From Acinetobacter sp. C26M (GTDB lineage: Bacteria > Pseudomonadota > Gammaproteobacteria > Pseudomonadales > Moraxellaceae): 64,000 nt of DNA. Within the stretch, counting starts at the first letter, position 1. The number at the start of each line of letters is the position of its first letter. The stretch lies in contig NZ_CP098478.1 in assembly GCF_023702675.1 (NCBI RefSeq), positions 2,666,001-2,730,000 on the forward strand, written 5' to 3'. The position numbers and the translations under genes were made by a program. The notes under the pieces are model-generated. The model searched no databases and had not been told where the DNA came from. It saw only the letters and a list, made by a program, of their open reading frames with translations. Of this stretch, positions 54,888-64,000 are shown piece after piece.

Positions 54888-56414
54888 TTAATCTTTACGG
54901 CGCATATGAGGGAATAACAATACATCACGAATACTTGCTGCATTCGCGAATAGCATCACCAAACGATCAATACCGATGCCCTGACCTGCTGTCGGTGGTA
55001 AACCGTATTCCAACGCTTCGATAAAGTCAGCGTCGTAATGCATTGCTTCATCATCACCAGCATCTTTTTCTGCAACCTGTGCTTGGAAACGCTCAGCCTG
55101 ATCAATCGGGTCATTTAACTCAGAGAAACCATTTGCCAACTCACGACCACCGATAAAGAACTCGAAACGATCGGTAATATGTGGATTATCATCATTACGA
55201 CGAGCAAGTGGTGAAGTTTCAGCTGGATATTCAGTAATGAACGTCGGCTGACGCAGTTTAGTTTCTACGGTTTCTTCAAATACGATGGTTTGTAATTTGC
55301 CTAAACCAAAACCTGGTTTCACCTGCTCTTTTAAAACGTCTTTGGTAAATTTCGCCAAGAATTCGCGATCATTGACATTTTCAGGTGTGAAGTCTGGATT
55401 ATTCTCAAGAATTGCATCAAACATTGAGATTTTCTTGAACGGGCCTTTGAAGCTATAGACTTCGTCACCATAAGGCACATCAGTAGAACCCAAGATATCA
55501 ACTGCCAATTTTTCAAGCATGTTTTCAGTCAATACCATCAAGTCTTTATAATCAGCATAGGCTTGATAGAATTCAATCATAGTGAATTCAGGGTTGTGAC
55601 GTGTTGAAACCCCTTCATTACGGAAGTTACGGTTAATTTCAAACACACGCTCAAAACCACCCACAACAAGACGTTTTAAATAGAGTTCTGGTGCAACACG
55701 TAAATAAAGCTCCATGTCCAAAGCATTATGATGCGTTACGAATGGCTTGGCAGATGCACCACCAGGAATCACATGCATCATTGGTGTTTCAACTTCCATG
55801 AAACGCTCGTTGGTCAAGAAAGCACGAATACCTGCAACCACTTGGGCACGAATTTCAAAGGTTTTACGTGTTTCTTCATTTACGATCAAATCTAAATAAC
55901 GTTTACGATATTTAGCTTCTGTATCGGTTAAACCATGGAATTTATCTGGAAGTGGACGAAGTGATTTGGTCAGTAATTCAAAACCTTCAAGGTGTACATA
56001 TAAATCGCCCTTACCCGAACGTCCAATATAACCTTCAGCAGCGATGATATCGCCAAGGTCTAAACTTTTAATGGTTTCTAAAATATCAGCTGGCAAACCT
56101 TTACGGTCAACATAAAGTTGGATACGACCTGTCATATCTTGGATCACCATAAATGATCCACGGTTCAACATCACTCGGCCAGCAACTTTTACATAAACTT
56201 TTTCAGCGCCTTCTATTTGCGCCTTATCTTGATCTTTAAACTGTTCTTGCAAATCAGCTGCATAGTGCTCACGTTTAAACGTGTTTGGCCACGGGCTCTT
56301 ACCCGTTTGTTTTGCAGTCTCTTGAATTTGCTTTAATTTGGCATGACGCTGTGCGATTAAATCGTTTTCGGAAAGTGTTTGTTCAGAAGTCGATTGAGCG
56401 TTTTGTTGCGTCAT
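54888..56414 (-). CDS. lysS: Lysine-tRNA ligase (class II)
   Basis: The 508-residue class II synthetase has an OB-fold anticodon domain (about 70-180, [28 protein letters not shown]). Motif 1 lies near [19 protein letters not shown], motif 2 has [26 protein letters not shown] (about 280-305), and motif 3 is [24 protein letters not shown] (about 475-498). It charges tRNA-Lys. It is monocistronic and ends at a shared terminator. Confidence 0.97.
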   Translation of the reverse strand: MTQQNAQSTSEQTLSENDLIAQRHAKLKQIQETAKQTGKSPWPNTFKREHYAADLQEQFKDQDKAQIEGAEKVYVKVAGRVMLNRGSFMVIQDMTGRIQLYVDRKGLPADILETIKSLDLGDIIAAEGYIGRSGKGDLYVHLEGFELLTKSLRPLPDKFHGLTDTEAKYRKRYLDLIVNEETRKTFEIRAQVVAGIRAFLTNERFMEVETPMMHVIPGGASAKPFVTHHNALDMELYLRVAPELYLKRLVVGGFERVFEINRNFRNEGVSTRHNPEFTMIEFYQAYADYKDLMVLTENMLEKLAVDILGSTDVPYGDEVYSFKGPFKKISMFDAILENNPDFTPENVNDREFLAKFTKDVLKEQVKPGFGLGKLQTIVFEETVETKLRQPTFITEYPAETSPLARRNDDNPHITDRFEFFIGGRELANGFSELNDPIDQAERFQAQVAEKDAGDDEAMHYDADFIEALEYGLPPTAGQGIGIDRLVMLFANAASIRDVLLFPHMRRKD

Positions 56415-56573
56415 CTCTGCCTCGATTAAGTAAAAAATGAAGTGACATAGAATAGCAGATCACAACTCATTTTCGTATTGTTTCAACCAGACAATTCAAA
56501 AAAATCAAGATTGATCCATTTTTGAATCGAGATAACGCAGCAATTGTCCGCTAAAGAATCGTTTCGCAATAAC

Positions 56574-57011
56574 TTATTTCTCAGCTAAATGCTTCACCAT
56601 AGCAAGTCCCTGATCGAAGCCTTTATTCATAAACTCTACATGCTCTGGTTGAATATCGACCTCCACATGTAATTGCGTTTCACCATTAAAATCAAACAGC
56701 ATATATTTTTCCAAAGCACCTGCCCAAGACTTTACAGCCTCACTTTCTAGATCCTCCTTGCCGTTCTCAATCATCCCAAGATGCTTAAAAACAATCTCTT
56801 TGGGTTCATCTATGCTTTCAATGGTAGAGATCATGCCATTGCCTTTGCCATCTCCGAAATAGGTTTTACCACCCACTTTCCAATCCGTGGTCATAGTCGA
56901 ATCGCAGGCAAAGAATTTTGTCCATGCTTGATAGCTTTCTGGTGTCCACAGAACTTCCCAAACTTTCTCAGGGGTTGCATAAATTTTTATATTATAAGAT
57001 AAGGTTTCCAT
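56574..57011 (-). CDS. SRPBCC/AHSA1-like protein
   Basis: The 145-residue START-like protein of the AHSA1 group starts K-I-Y-A-T-P-E-K-V-W-E-V-L-W-T-P-E-S-Y-Q-A-W-T (helix-grip opening) and continues to the C-terminal long helix FMNKGFDQGLAMVKHLAEK. It binds a hydrophobic ligand or partner; function not known. AAGGAG precedes the start. It stands alone. Confidence 0.88.
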   Translation of the reverse strand: METLSYNIKIYATPEKVWEVLWTPESYQAWTKFFACDSTMTTDWKVGGKTYFGDGKGNGMISTIESIDEPKEIVFKHLGMIENGKEDLESEAVKSWAGALEKYMLFDFNGETQLHVEVDIQPEHVEFMNKGFDQGLAMVKHLAEK

Positions 57012-57359
57012 GTTTTATTCTCCTTGATCATTGTTTTCATCATCATATCTTGATTCTGAATGTTTGTTTTTTATACACACTATATTTATACATTTCGGCT
57101 TTTTTTAATTGTATAAGCGTTATATTTTTACAAAAAATTAGAGTAATTGCTCAAATAACAATACTTTCAGATAGAATTGCCATATCACTTTTTGAATAAA
57201 TGATTAAACTCTTGCATTTACTTTACTTAAATGTCGTTCTGCGTAAAAATCTAACTCCCGATTAGCATAAGTTAGTTCCTATTGCAGCGATCATAGCGAC
57301 ATTACGGAATAGTTTTACTGAAAGGCAACTTGAACATACCTATCAGTTTGGAGAGTCAC
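57012..57359. other. Intergenic region upstream of rubA
   Basis: The stretch separates divergent genes. It is AT-rich to about 57230, then less so near 57250-57320. The rubA promoter must lie in the right part. No ORF or structured element is supported. Confidence 0.45.
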
Positions 57360-57524
57360 ATGAAAAAATATCAATGTATCGTTTGTGGTTGGATTTACGA
57401 CGAAGCAGAAGGTTGGCCACAAGACGGCATTGCAGCAGGGACCAAATGGGAAGACATCCCAGATGATTGGACTTGCCCAGATTGCGGCGTTTCAAAAGCT
57501 GATTTTGAAATGATTGAAATCTAA
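57360..57524 (+). CDS. rubA: Rubredoxin
   Basis: The 54-residue rubredoxin carries two CxxC pairs, C-I-V-C-G (about residues 6-10) and C-P-D-C-G (about 39-43), which bind the single iron. The aromatic core W-I-Y-D-E and P-D-D-W-T-C-P fits the alkane-hydroxylase type. It passes electrons from RubB to alkane hydroxylase in Acinetobacter. The frame is open upstream; the ATG at 57360 with GGAG is correct by length. rubB follows. Confidence 0.96.
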   Translation: MKKYQCIVCGWIYDEAEGWPQDGIAAGTKWEDIPDDWTCPDCGVSKADFEMIEI

Positions 57525-57607
57525 ATAGATCGAGAAGGCCGTGACAATGATCATGGTCTTTTTTTTGCTATTGTTTGTTTTTAAATAAGAAAATACTGGA
57601 GAATAGA

Positions 57608-58789
57608 ATGCATCCTATCGTTATCATCGGATCGGGCATGGCAGGTTACACCGTAGCACGAGAGTTTCGTAAACTAAGTCCTGAACAAGAACTGGTTATG
57701 ATCTGTGCAGATGATGCGGTAAATTATGCAAAACCAACATTATCTAATGCCTTTGCAGGGAATAAAGCACCAGAACAAATCGCTTTAGGCGATGCGACAA
57801 AGATGGCAACTCAATTGAATATGCGCATTGATGCAGACACATGGGTGAAAGCAATCAATGCCGAAAGCCATGAGCTTACATTAGAAAAAAATGGGCAAAC
57901 AATTACTCAACCTTATTCAAAGTTAGTATTGGCTGTCGGTGCAAACCCTATCCGTTTAGCGATTGCTGGTGATGGTAGTGATGACATTCATGTCGTGAAC
58001 TCATTGGTCGACTATCGTATCTTCCGTGAAAATCTTGCCAAGCGTAAAGACAAACGCGTGGTTATTCTTGGTGCAGGTCTGATTGGCTGTGAATTTGCCA
58101 ATGACTTATTGCATAGCCAATATGACGTTACTGTGATTGACTTAGCCCCTCAGCCACTCGGTCGCTTATTGCCAAACCATGTCGCTGAAGCCTTTAAGAC
58201 TAATTTAGAACAAGCAGGCATTAAATTTGCACTCTCCACCACCGTGGAAAAAGTAACCAAGATTAATAATGGTGAAGACTACGAAGTCACCTTAGCTAAT
58301 GGTAAAACACTGGTCGCTGATATTGTGCTTTCTGCAATTGGCTTACAACCGAATATTTCTTTAGCAAAAGCAGCAGACATTCAAACCAGTCGTGGCATTA
58401 TTACCAACACCCTTTTAGAAACCAATCAAGCGGATATCTATGCCGTCGGTGACTGCGCAGAAGTGAATGGCACTTTATTGCCATATGTGATGCCAATTAT
58501 GCAGCAAGCACGCGCTTTAGCAAAAACGCTCAGTGGTCAAAGCACAGCGGTACACTACCCTGCTATGCCAGTTGCAGTAAAAACACCTGCTGCGCCATTG
58601 ACGGTTTTACCTGCACCGCTTAATGTGGATGTGAACTGGGAAACTGAAGAGTTTGATGACGGTATGCTTGCCAAAGCGGCTGATGGTGAAGGAACCTTGA
58701 GAGGTTTTGTACTGTTAGGCGCAACTGCAGGAAAACAACGTTTAACGCTCACCAAGCTGGTTCCAGACTTGATTCCAGCGCAAGTTTAA
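57608..58789 (+). CDS. rubB: Rubredoxin-NAD(+) reductase
   Basis: The 393-residue flavoprotein has the FAD dinucleotide-binding motif IVIIGSGMAGYTVAREF (about residues 4-20), the NAD motif VVILGAGLIGCEFANDL (about 148-164), and the second FAD motif TNQADIYAVGDCAEVNG (about 275-291). It feeds electrons from NADH to RubA. The frame opens earlier; the ATG at 57608 with GGAGAATAG is preferred. It is 83 bases after rubA, as in A. baylyi. Confidence 0.96.
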   Translation: MHPIVIIGSGMAGYTVAREFRKLSPEQELVMICADDAVNYAKPTLSNAFAGNKAPEQIALGDATKMATQLNMRIDADTWVKAINAESHELTLEKNGQTITQPYSKLVLAVGANPIRLAIAGDGSDDIHVVNSLVDYRIFRENLAKRKDKRVVILGAGLIGCEFANDLLHSQYDVTVIDLAPQPLGRLLPNHVAEAFKTNLEQAGIKFALSTTVEKVTKINNGEDYEVTLANGKTLVADIVLSAIGLQPNISLAKAADIQTSRGIITNTLLETNQADIYAVGDCAEVNGTLLPYVMPIMQQARALAKTLSGQSTAVHYPAMPVAVKTPAAPLTVLPAPLNVDVNWETEEFDDGMLAKAADGEGTLRGFVLLGATAGKQRLTLTKLVPDLIPAQV

Positions 58790-58873
58790 GGTTTAAATAC
58801 GAGAGTTTGTTGAGAAAAGAATTTCCTCCAAACTCTCTACGCAATAAGAAGAATTCAATTTGGAACGAAGATC

Positions 58874-59818
58874 ATGAACAGTGCCCTCCAATTTAACGTG
58901 TCACCATATGCTTCTTTTATGCAGGAAACCAAAGTTACTTTGGGCAATGGCATTGAACTACATGTTGAAATGGGCGGGAATCCTGAGCATCCAACCATCT
59001 TATTGATCATGGGTTTAGGTGCACAAATGCTGTTTTGGCCTGATTTTTTCTGTAAGGCATTAATCGATCAAGGTTTCCGTGTAGTTCGCTTTGATAATCG
59101 TGATATTGGTTTATCTTCAAAAATTCGGAATAAAGGCAAACGGCTCAATACCATGAAACTAATGAGCCGCTTCATGTTCGGTCTTCGCAATGAAGGTGCA
59201 CCTTATACCTTATATGATATGGCCGATGACGTGGCGATGCTGATTGATCAATTAGGTATTGAGAAAGCCTATATTATTGGTGCCTCAATGGGCGGAATGA
59301 TTTCACAGATTGTTGCTGCGAAATATCCAGAAAAAGTAGAAAAAATCGGTTTGCTATTTACGAGTAACAATCAACCGTTTTTACCTCCGCCTTTTCCAAA
59401 GCAGCTTTTCAGTTTATTAGGTAAACCTGAAGGGCATGATGAAGAAACAATTATTAATCACAGTTTAAATGTTTTCCGTATTATCGGTTCGCCTGGTTAT
59501 GTCAATCCAGTCGAATCAATTCAAACCATCCGCAAATTATATCGACGTAGTTTTTATCCAGCGGGTGTACTTCAACAATTTTTAGCAATATTATGTACAG
59601 GTTCTTTGTTACCATTGAACAAGACGATTACTCAGCCGACTTTGGTTGTACACGGTTCAAAAGATCGCCTGTTACCACCGAGTCACGGGAAAGCTGTTGC
59701 AAAAGCAATTTCTGGTGCTAAGTTTGAATTAATTCAAGGAATGGGGCATGATATTCCTGCACATTTCATTCCACAACTTAGTGGTTTGTTCGCTCACCAC
59801 TTTAGATCATCACACTAG
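58874..59818 (+). CDS. estB: Alpha/beta hydrolase (EstB-like)
   Basis: The 314-residue alpha/beta hydrolase has the nucleophile elbow IIGASMGGMIS (Ser ~137), the acid in HGSKDRLLPP (Asp ~266) and the catalytic His in IQGMGHDIPAHF (about 293-297). The lid region is small. It is called EstB because the gene is in the rubA-rubB-estB-oxyR order of ADP1, where it was described as an esterase. Substrate unknown. It is 6 bases before oxyR. Confidence 0.88.
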   Translation: MNSALQFNVSPYASFMQETKVTLGNGIELHVEMGGNPEHPTILLIMGLGAQMLFWPDFFCKALIDQGFRVVRFDNRDIGLSSKIRNKGKRLNTMKLMSRFMFGLRNEGAPYTLYDMADDVAMLIDQLGIEKAYIIGASMGGMISQIVAAKYPEKVEKIGLLFTSNNQPFLPPPFPKQLFSLLGKPEGHDEETIINHSLNVFRIIGSPGYVNPVESIQTIRKLYRRSFYPAGVLQQFLAILCTGSLLPLNKTITQPTLVVHGSKDRLLPPSHGKAVAKAISGAKFELIQGMGHDIPAHFIPQLSGLFAHHFRSSH

Positions 59819-59824
59819 GACTCT

Positions 59825-60730
59825 ATGGCTGCATTACCCTCATTAAGACAGCTATCATATTTAGTTACGTTGTCAGAAACTTTACATTTTACTGAAGCAG
59901 CGCGTCGTTCCTTTGTCACCCAGTCAACATTGTCTGGTGGCATCATGGAATTAGAGCGTTTATTAGGTGGCGTCTTAGTTGAGCGTGATCGTCAAAACGT
60001 CCGTTTAACCCCATTAGGTGAGCAAGTGGTGGCGCGAGCACGAGTGTTGCTTGCTGATGCACAAGACCTGATGCGTTTAAGTCGAGAGATGAGTGAACCA
60101 TTAACAGGTGATTTACATCTCGGTATTATTCCAACAATTGCACCTTTCATTCTGACTCAACTCTTAGATGAAGTTCATCAGCAATTGCCAAAAATCCAAC
60201 TACATTTACATGAAGCGCAAAGCGAAAAGATTGTAGAGAAGTTGGAACATGGTAATTTAGACATGATTGTACTTGCGCTTCCGTTTGATACGCGCAGTCT
60301 AAAAGTTTCAGAAATTGCCAAAGAGAACCTCTTCCTTGTTTATAACAAGAAAGATACCAATGCTGCCAATGCCAACTCATTAGATGATTTAGATTTATCT
60401 CGTTTAATGTTACTCGAGGAAGGACATTGCTTACGTGACCATGCTTTAAGCGCCTGCCCTGTGGGTGAGCGTAAAAATGATCATCGCTTAAAAGCAAGTT
60501 CATTACCAACGCTGGTTGAAATGGTATCGTCTGATTTAGGCTTTACTCTTTTACCTGAGATCGCGCTTAAAAATAGCATGATTCATTTCAATGAAGATAT
60601 TGATGTAAAAGCAATTGAAGCTGCACCAAGCCGCACACTGGCTTTAGTGACCCGTAAAAGCACACCATTACAAAGCGAGTTTGATGTGATCTTGCAAATT
60701 CTGCAAAAAATCACAGCTCATTTATCGTAA
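59825..60730 (+). CDS. oxyR: Hydrogen peroxide-sensing regulator OxyR
   Basis: The 301-residue LysR-type OxyR has an N-terminal helix-turn-helix (TLHFTEAARRSFVTQSTLSGGIMELERLLGG, about residues 20-50) and an effector domain. The two redox cysteines are in G-H-C-L-R-D-H-A-L-S-A-C-P (about residues 202 and 211), spaced as in E. coli Cys199/Cys208. It activates peroxide defence genes. Its position after rubAB-estB matches A. baylyi. Confidence 0.95.
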   Translation: MAALPSLRQLSYLVTLSETLHFTEAARRSFVTQSTLSGGIMELERLLGGVLVERDRQNVRLTPLGEQVVARARVLLADAQDLMRLSREMSEPLTGDLHLGIIPTIAPFILTQLLDEVHQQLPKIQLHLHEAQSEKIVEKLEHGNLDMIVLALPFDTRSLKVSEIAKENLFLVYNKKDTNAANANSLDDLDLSRLMLLEEGHCLRDHALSACPVGERKNDHRLKASSLPTLVEMVSSDLGFTLLPEIALKNSMIHFNEDIDVKAIEAAPSRTLALVTRKSTPLQSEFDVILQILQKITAHLS

Positions 60731-60731
60731 T

Positions 60732-60769
60732 AAAAAAGCCTGTAATTCGATTTGAATTACAGGCTTTTT
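60732..60769. terminator. Bidirectional terminator after oxyR
   Basis: A perfect 16-bp stem (AAAAAGCCTGTAATTC, loop of 5) with A and T runs. Confidence 0.92.
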
Positions 60770-60789
60770 CAATGCAATTAAAATAATTA

Positions 60790-61812
60790 TTAAATATCCA
60801 ATAAATTCACTTGTTCAACTTGTACATCACTCATACGTAGTCCTTGATCAAGTAATTCATCGAAATATGATTCCACCACTTTGGCTTGATCAGCCGTATT
60901 TTCAACTTTATACATATTCTGACGAAACTCATTACTTGAACGTAAGCCTTTGGTATACCAAGCAATATGTTTACGGGCAATACGACAGCCTGAGTATTCA
61001 CCATAAAAATCATATAACTCAGCCAGATGCCCCAATAATACGGCTTTAACTTCAGCAATATCAGGCGCAGCGAGATGCTCACCCGTTTTTAAGTAATGCG
61101 CAATTTCTCGGAATATCCAAGGTCGGCCTTGGGCTGCACGCCCAATCATAATGGCATCTGCACCAGTATAATCCAGTACATATTTGGCTTTTTCAGGACT
61201 ATCAATATCACCGTTGGCAATCAATGGGATATCAATCAATTCTTTAACCTGCTTAATCAACTCATAGCGTGCAGTATTCAAATACATATCTTCACGGGTA
61301 CGACCATGTAGCGCTAATGCTGCAATTCCAGATTCTTCGGCGCGTTTAGCCACACGTAAAATATTCTCATGGCCATTTAAAAAACCTAATCGGGTTTTTA
61401 AAGTGACTGGCACATCCACTGCAGAAACTACGGCATCGAGAATACGCGCCACAAGATCTTCGTCTTGCAATAAAGCCGAACCCGCGAGTTTGTTACATAC
61501 TTTCTTGGCTGGGCAACCCATATTGATATCAACAATCTGCGCACCATTTGCCACTTGATAGCGTGCAGCTTCTGCCAGTTGCTCAGGATCAGAACCTGCG
61601 ATTTGAGCAGAGATTGGTGCAAGCTCACCATCAAAATTGGCCCGATATAAGCTCTTTTTGCTCATACGAAGTGTCTTATCTGCAGTCATCATTTCACTGA
61701 CTGCATGCCCAGCACCAAAGTATTTGCACAGTGTTCTAAAAGGACGGTCAGTAACGCCTGCCATCGGAGCAACGATCAAATTATTTGACAGTTGATATGA
61801 ACCAATATACAT
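60790..61812 (-). CDS. dusB: tRNA-dihydrouridine synthase B
   Basis: The 340-residue flavin TIM-barrel enzyme opens with NNLIVAPMAGVTDRPFRTLCKYFGAGH and has the catalytic Cys in DINMGCPAKKVCNKLAGSALL (about residues 97-117) and the FMN phosphate motif ADAIMIGRAAQGRPWIF (about 217-233). It reduces uridines in tRNA D-loops. Monocistronic, convergent with oxyR. Confidence 0.95.
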   Translation of the reverse strand: MYIGSYQLSNNLIVAPMAGVTDRPFRTLCKYFGAGHAVSEMMTADKTLRMSKKSLYRANFDGELAPISAQIAGSDPEQLAEAARYQVANGAQIVDINMGCPAKKVCNKLAGSALLQDEDLVARILDAVVSAVDVPVTLKTRLGFLNGHENILRVAKRAEESGIAALALHGRTREDMYLNTARYELIKQVKELIDIPLIANGDIDSPEKAKYVLDYTGADAIMIGRAAQGRPWIFREIAHYLKTGEHLAAPDIAEVKAVLLGHLAELYDFYGEYSGCRIARKHIAWYTKGLRSSNEFRQNMYKVENTADQAKVVESYFDELLDQGLRMSDVQVEQVNLLDI

Positions 61813-61894
61813 ATATTTTCTTACAATTTCTGATCAACATAGTATACTTCATTCGCCCGTTCGGCTCATCTTTTTGTGCGGTGTTGTCTTCATT

Positions 61895-63103
61895 ATGAAC
61901 CAATCGTTTTCGACTCGTCCTCTATTCAAAACATTTAGCCTCTTGGCAATCAGCATAAGCTTAGTGGCTTGTGGTGATAATGCTTGGTGGTCAAATAATA
62001 AAGAACCCGAAATGAAGGCAGAACAAATTACAAAAGTGCTGCCGCCACGTGTGAATGATCGTCAGTCTTGGTCGCAAGATATCTTTGATATTATGCAACA
62101 ACTGAGCATTCCTAAAACCAAACAAAATGTATGCAGCATTGTGGCAGTGGTCGATCAAGAGTCCAACTTTGTCGCTGATCCTGCTGTGCCTGGCTTAGGT
62201 GAAAAAGCAGTTCAGGAAATCAATACGCGCCTCAAAGAGAAGTTTGAAGCTAAATTAGGTGAAACCATTGGAGGTACTGTAGCGGGTTATTTTGAGGATG
62301 TACTCAAAAACCAACCGTCACCAGAAAATAACTACATGAGTCAAATGCGCAAAGTAAGAACAGAGCGCGAACTCGATTTGCTTTATCGTGAAATTTTTGA
62401 CTATATGTCGAAGCATTATCATGTCAGTGCCCTGACAGGTGCTGCAAAATTGGTTGGACAAGATATTGGCGAGAAAATGAACCCGATTACTACATTGGGT
62501 TCTATGCAAGTGCATATTAATTATGCCAAAGAACATAAACGTCAAAGCGGAAATATTGCTGAACTACGTAATGACCTCTATACCCAATATGGTGGTCTAT
62601 ATTATGGCATCCATCGTTTGATGGAATATTCTGCTGATTATGACAAAGCCATCTATCGATTTGCCGACTACAATTCTGGCATGTATTCAAGCCGTAATGC
62701 AGCTTTTCAAAAGATGCTTGAAGTCATACAAGGTAAAGACCTTGATTTAGATGGCGACCTGTTACTTTATAATAAAGATGGGAATGTACAATCAGCACTG
62801 AGCCAATCTGAAAAAGAAGTGATCTCAGCGTTTACCAACAATAAAATTCTGGTTACTCCGCGTCAAATTCGTGCGGACTTGAAGAAAGAAAAAGAGAAGA
62901 AATTCGAAGATACGCAAACTTATTTAGCTGTTCAAAAGCTGTATCAAAGTAAAACCAATAAAGAACCTATTTATGCAATTATGCCTGAAGTCGTTATTTC
63001 AGGCCCTAAACTGAGTCGTGACTATAATACCAATTGGTTTGCCAGTCGCGTTAATGGACGATATGAAACATGCATGCAAAGAGCGAAACGCATAAAACTC
63101 TAA
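61895..63103 (+). CDS. DUF1615 family lipoprotein
   Basis: The 402-residue protein has a lipoprotein signal (hydrophobic core L-L-A-I-S-I-S-L-V-A-C, lipobox Cys ~27) and a DUF1615 domain (about 45-395; VDQESNFVADPAVPGLGEKAVQEINTRL is the family stretch). Family members resemble transglycosylase-like peptidoglycan enzymes, but activity is unproven. The ATG at 61895 fits the signal. The 3' end overlaps the HAD hydrolase gene start by 34 bases. Confidence 0.82.
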   Translation: MNQSFSTRPLFKTFSLLAISISLVACGDNAWWSNNKEPEMKAEQITKVLPPRVNDRQSWSQDIFDIMQQLSIPKTKQNVCSIVAVVDQESNFVADPAVPGLGEKAVQEINTRLKEKFEAKLGETIGGTVAGYFEDVLKNQPSPENNYMSQMRKVRTERELDLLYREIFDYMSKHYHVSALTGAAKLVGQDIGEKMNPITTLGSMQVHINYAKEHKRQSGNIAELRNDLYTQYGGLYYGIHRLMEYSADYDKAIYRFADYNSGMYSSRNAAFQKMLEVIQGKDLDLDGDLLLYNKDGNVQSALSQSEKEVISAFTNNKILVTPRQIRADLKKEKEKKFEDTQTYLAVQKLYQSKTNKEPIYAIMPEVVISGPKLSRDYNTNWFASRVNGRYETCMQRAKRIKL

Positions 63104-63744
63104 ATCTTGCTTTATTTGATTTTGATGGAACACTTTATCCGAGAGATAGTTTTACAGGGTTTATTTTCTTTGCATTATCAAAACGCCATATTGTCAAAAG
63201 AGGCTTGAAAGTCCTACCTTGGATTCAAGCCTACTATTTACGACTCTACCCTGCGCATGCCATGCGACCACGTTTATTCCAAAGTATGTTTAAAGACATT
63301 TCTGTAGATTTTGTTGAGCAACTCGCCCAAGAATATGCGCAGAAACTGATTAAAAAATTAGATCCAGATTTATTCCAGCAACTTCAACTGCATCAACAAC
63401 GTGGCGATCATGTTGTCCTTGTTTCAGCATCGGTTGATCTATATTTAGACCCAATTTGTGAAGTTCTCAATATTGAATTATTGTGCACTCAAACTGAGCG
63501 TAAAGATGGGCTTTTAACGGGTCGCTATCGTTCGGAAGATTGTAGTAGCGAGCAAAAGAAATTACGTATTTTGCAAACATATAATTTAGAAAATTATCAA
63601 ACGATTTACGCCTATGGCAATAGCGAAGAAGATTTAGAGATGCTCTCTTTAGCAGACTATCCTTATATGATGGGAGAAGAGCAAGCACTTCCCACCTTAG
63701 AGCTAAAACAATTAAATCAAGCAGAAATAAAAAAGCCCGCTTAA
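63070..63744 (+). CDS. HAD-IB family phosphatase
   Basis: The 224-residue HAD hydrolase of the IB group has motif I LALFDFDGTLYPRDSF (about 13-28), motif II VVLVSASVDLYLDP (about 117-130) and motif III YAYGNSEEDLEMLSLADY (about 181-198). Likely a phosphoserine- or lipid-phosphate-type phosphatase; substrate not known. Its start lies inside the DUF1615 gene, suggesting translational coupling. The stop lies in the terminator stem. Confidence 0.9.
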   Translation: MHAKSETHKTLNLALFDFDGTLYPRDSFTGFIFFALSKRHIVKRGLKVLPWIQAYYLRLYPAHAMRPRLFQSMFKDISVDFVEQLAQEYAQKLIKKLDPDLFQQLQLHQQRGDHVVLVSASVDLYLDPICEVLNIELLCTQTERKDGLLTGRYRSEDCSSEQKKLRILQTYNLENYQTIYAYGNSEEDLEMLSLADYPYMMGEEQALPTLELKQLNQAEIKKPA

Positions 63745-63758
63745 TGCGAGCTTTTTTT
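63728..63758. terminator. Terminator between the HAD gene and proB
   Basis: An imperfect stem AAAAAGCCCGC/GCGAGCTTTTTT with A and T runs. The HAD stop codon is in the loop. It also lies just after the proB stop. Confidence 0.7.
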
Positions 63759-63770
63759 ATTTCAAACAGT

Positions 63771-64000
63771 TTAGTAGATTGCCATATGATCACGATGGAT
63801 CATTTCTAGCGATCGTGCTTCACCTAAAACTTGGTAGACTTTTTCTGATGATAAACCTTTGATCATTTCGGCAGAACGTGAACTAAAATTCACACGACCT
63901 ACTGCGATACGACCACCGTTCTTATCAACACATTCAACCACATCACCACGATCAAAATGTCCTTCAATTGCTCTGACTCCGACAGGCAATAAACTACGAT
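63771..64000 (-). CDS. proB: Glutamate 5-kinase, C-terminal PUA part, 5' end cut by window
   Basis: The last 76 codons of ProB are present. They hold the PUA domain of glutamate 5-kinase, with [14 protein letters not shown] (start of the PUA domain) and [12 protein letters not shown]. It makes glutamyl-phosphate for proline. The kinase domain lies beyond the window edge, so nothing is known of the gene's start. Confidence 0.9.
   Translation of the reverse strand, partial: RSLLPVGVRAIEGHFDRGDVVECVDKNGGRIAVGRVNFSSRSAEMIKGLSSEKVYQVLGEARSLEMIHRDHMAIY

Noticed and set aside
56380..56440. Short frame overlapping the lysS start (beginning ATGTCACTTC)
   Set aside because: No ribosome binding site and no amino-acid pattern suggesting a lysine sensor.
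1..64000. Search for CRISPR arrays, insertion sequences, att sites, prophage and toxin-antitoxin genes
   Set aside because: No regularly spaced repeats, transposase, integrase or phage gene, and no paired small toxin-antitoxin ORFs were seen.

Overview
The window is chromosomal DNA of an Acinetobacter-type gammaproteobacterium. The evidence is AT-rich coding sequence, the gene order rubA-rubB-estB-oxyR known from Acinetobacter baylyi ADP1, a kdsD-kdsC-lptC-lptA-lptB block, a 7Fe ferredoxin, a CysN that carries the relic of a CysNC fusion, and Fe- and Mn-type superoxide dismutases side by side. Nearly everything is vertically inherited core or soft-core sequence. I see no insertion sequence, prophage, CRISPR array, integron or toxin-antitoxin module. 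The two edge genes are cut: pxpBC at base 1 and proB at base 64000.

Layout. 1-4.9 kb: a 5-oxoproline (pyroglutamate) utilisation cluster (NRAMP-family transporter, PxpA, a DUF1445 protein, fused PxpB-PxpC) with a LysR regulator. 5-7.7 kb: a DUF4424 protein and a TerC/CBS/CorC membrane protein whose mRNA carries a short upstream ORF. 8.3-16.2 kb: mutS, an acetyltransferase that seems to use an ATT start, fdxA, an M15-like lipoprotein, an O-methyltransferase, a tandem Usp, a hexapeptide acyltransferase and a YigZ protein. 16.3-21.2 kb: a LapEBC-like type I secretion operon without its substrate. 21.5-24.9 kb: Kdo synthesis and LPS transport genes. 26-31.3 kb: translation genes (cysS, tRNA-Gly, a zinc-free L36 paralogue behind a Zur-like box, tsf, rpsB, map) and an NlpE-like lipoprotein. 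31.5-37.8 kb: an OmpW protein, a nitrate/nitrite transporter behind a sigma-54 promoter and an ANTAR-type RNA leader, a porin, and a TetR/MFS pair with a 44-residue membrane ORF. 38-45.4 kb: DegS-like protease, Nif3-like protein, sodA, sodB, aceA and a LysR regulator. 45.6-49.6 kb: CorC-like protein, several uncharacterised proteins and a DMT transporter. 49.8-52.5 kb: cysDN with a coupled upstream ORF. 52.7-64 kb: Wzi-like protein, DUF2059, lysS, an AHSA1 protein, rubA-rubB-estB-oxyR, dusB, a DUF1615 lipoprotein, a HAD hydrolase and proB.

The least expected signals are regulatory. A 23-codon ORF beginning Met-Asp-Pro-Ser-Pro ends on the start codon of the TerC-like gene, and a hairpin buries that gene's ribosome binding site. 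A 32-codon ORF is coupled to cysD. Two hairpins with A1/G4 hexanucleotide loops lie between a sigma-54 promoter and the nitrate transporter gene. Structurally, CysN carries a decayed APS-kinase tail without a P-loop, and a GNAT gene has no standard start codon for its conserved N-terminus. All functional claims rest on reading the sequence and on recalled family knowledge; no database search was run.
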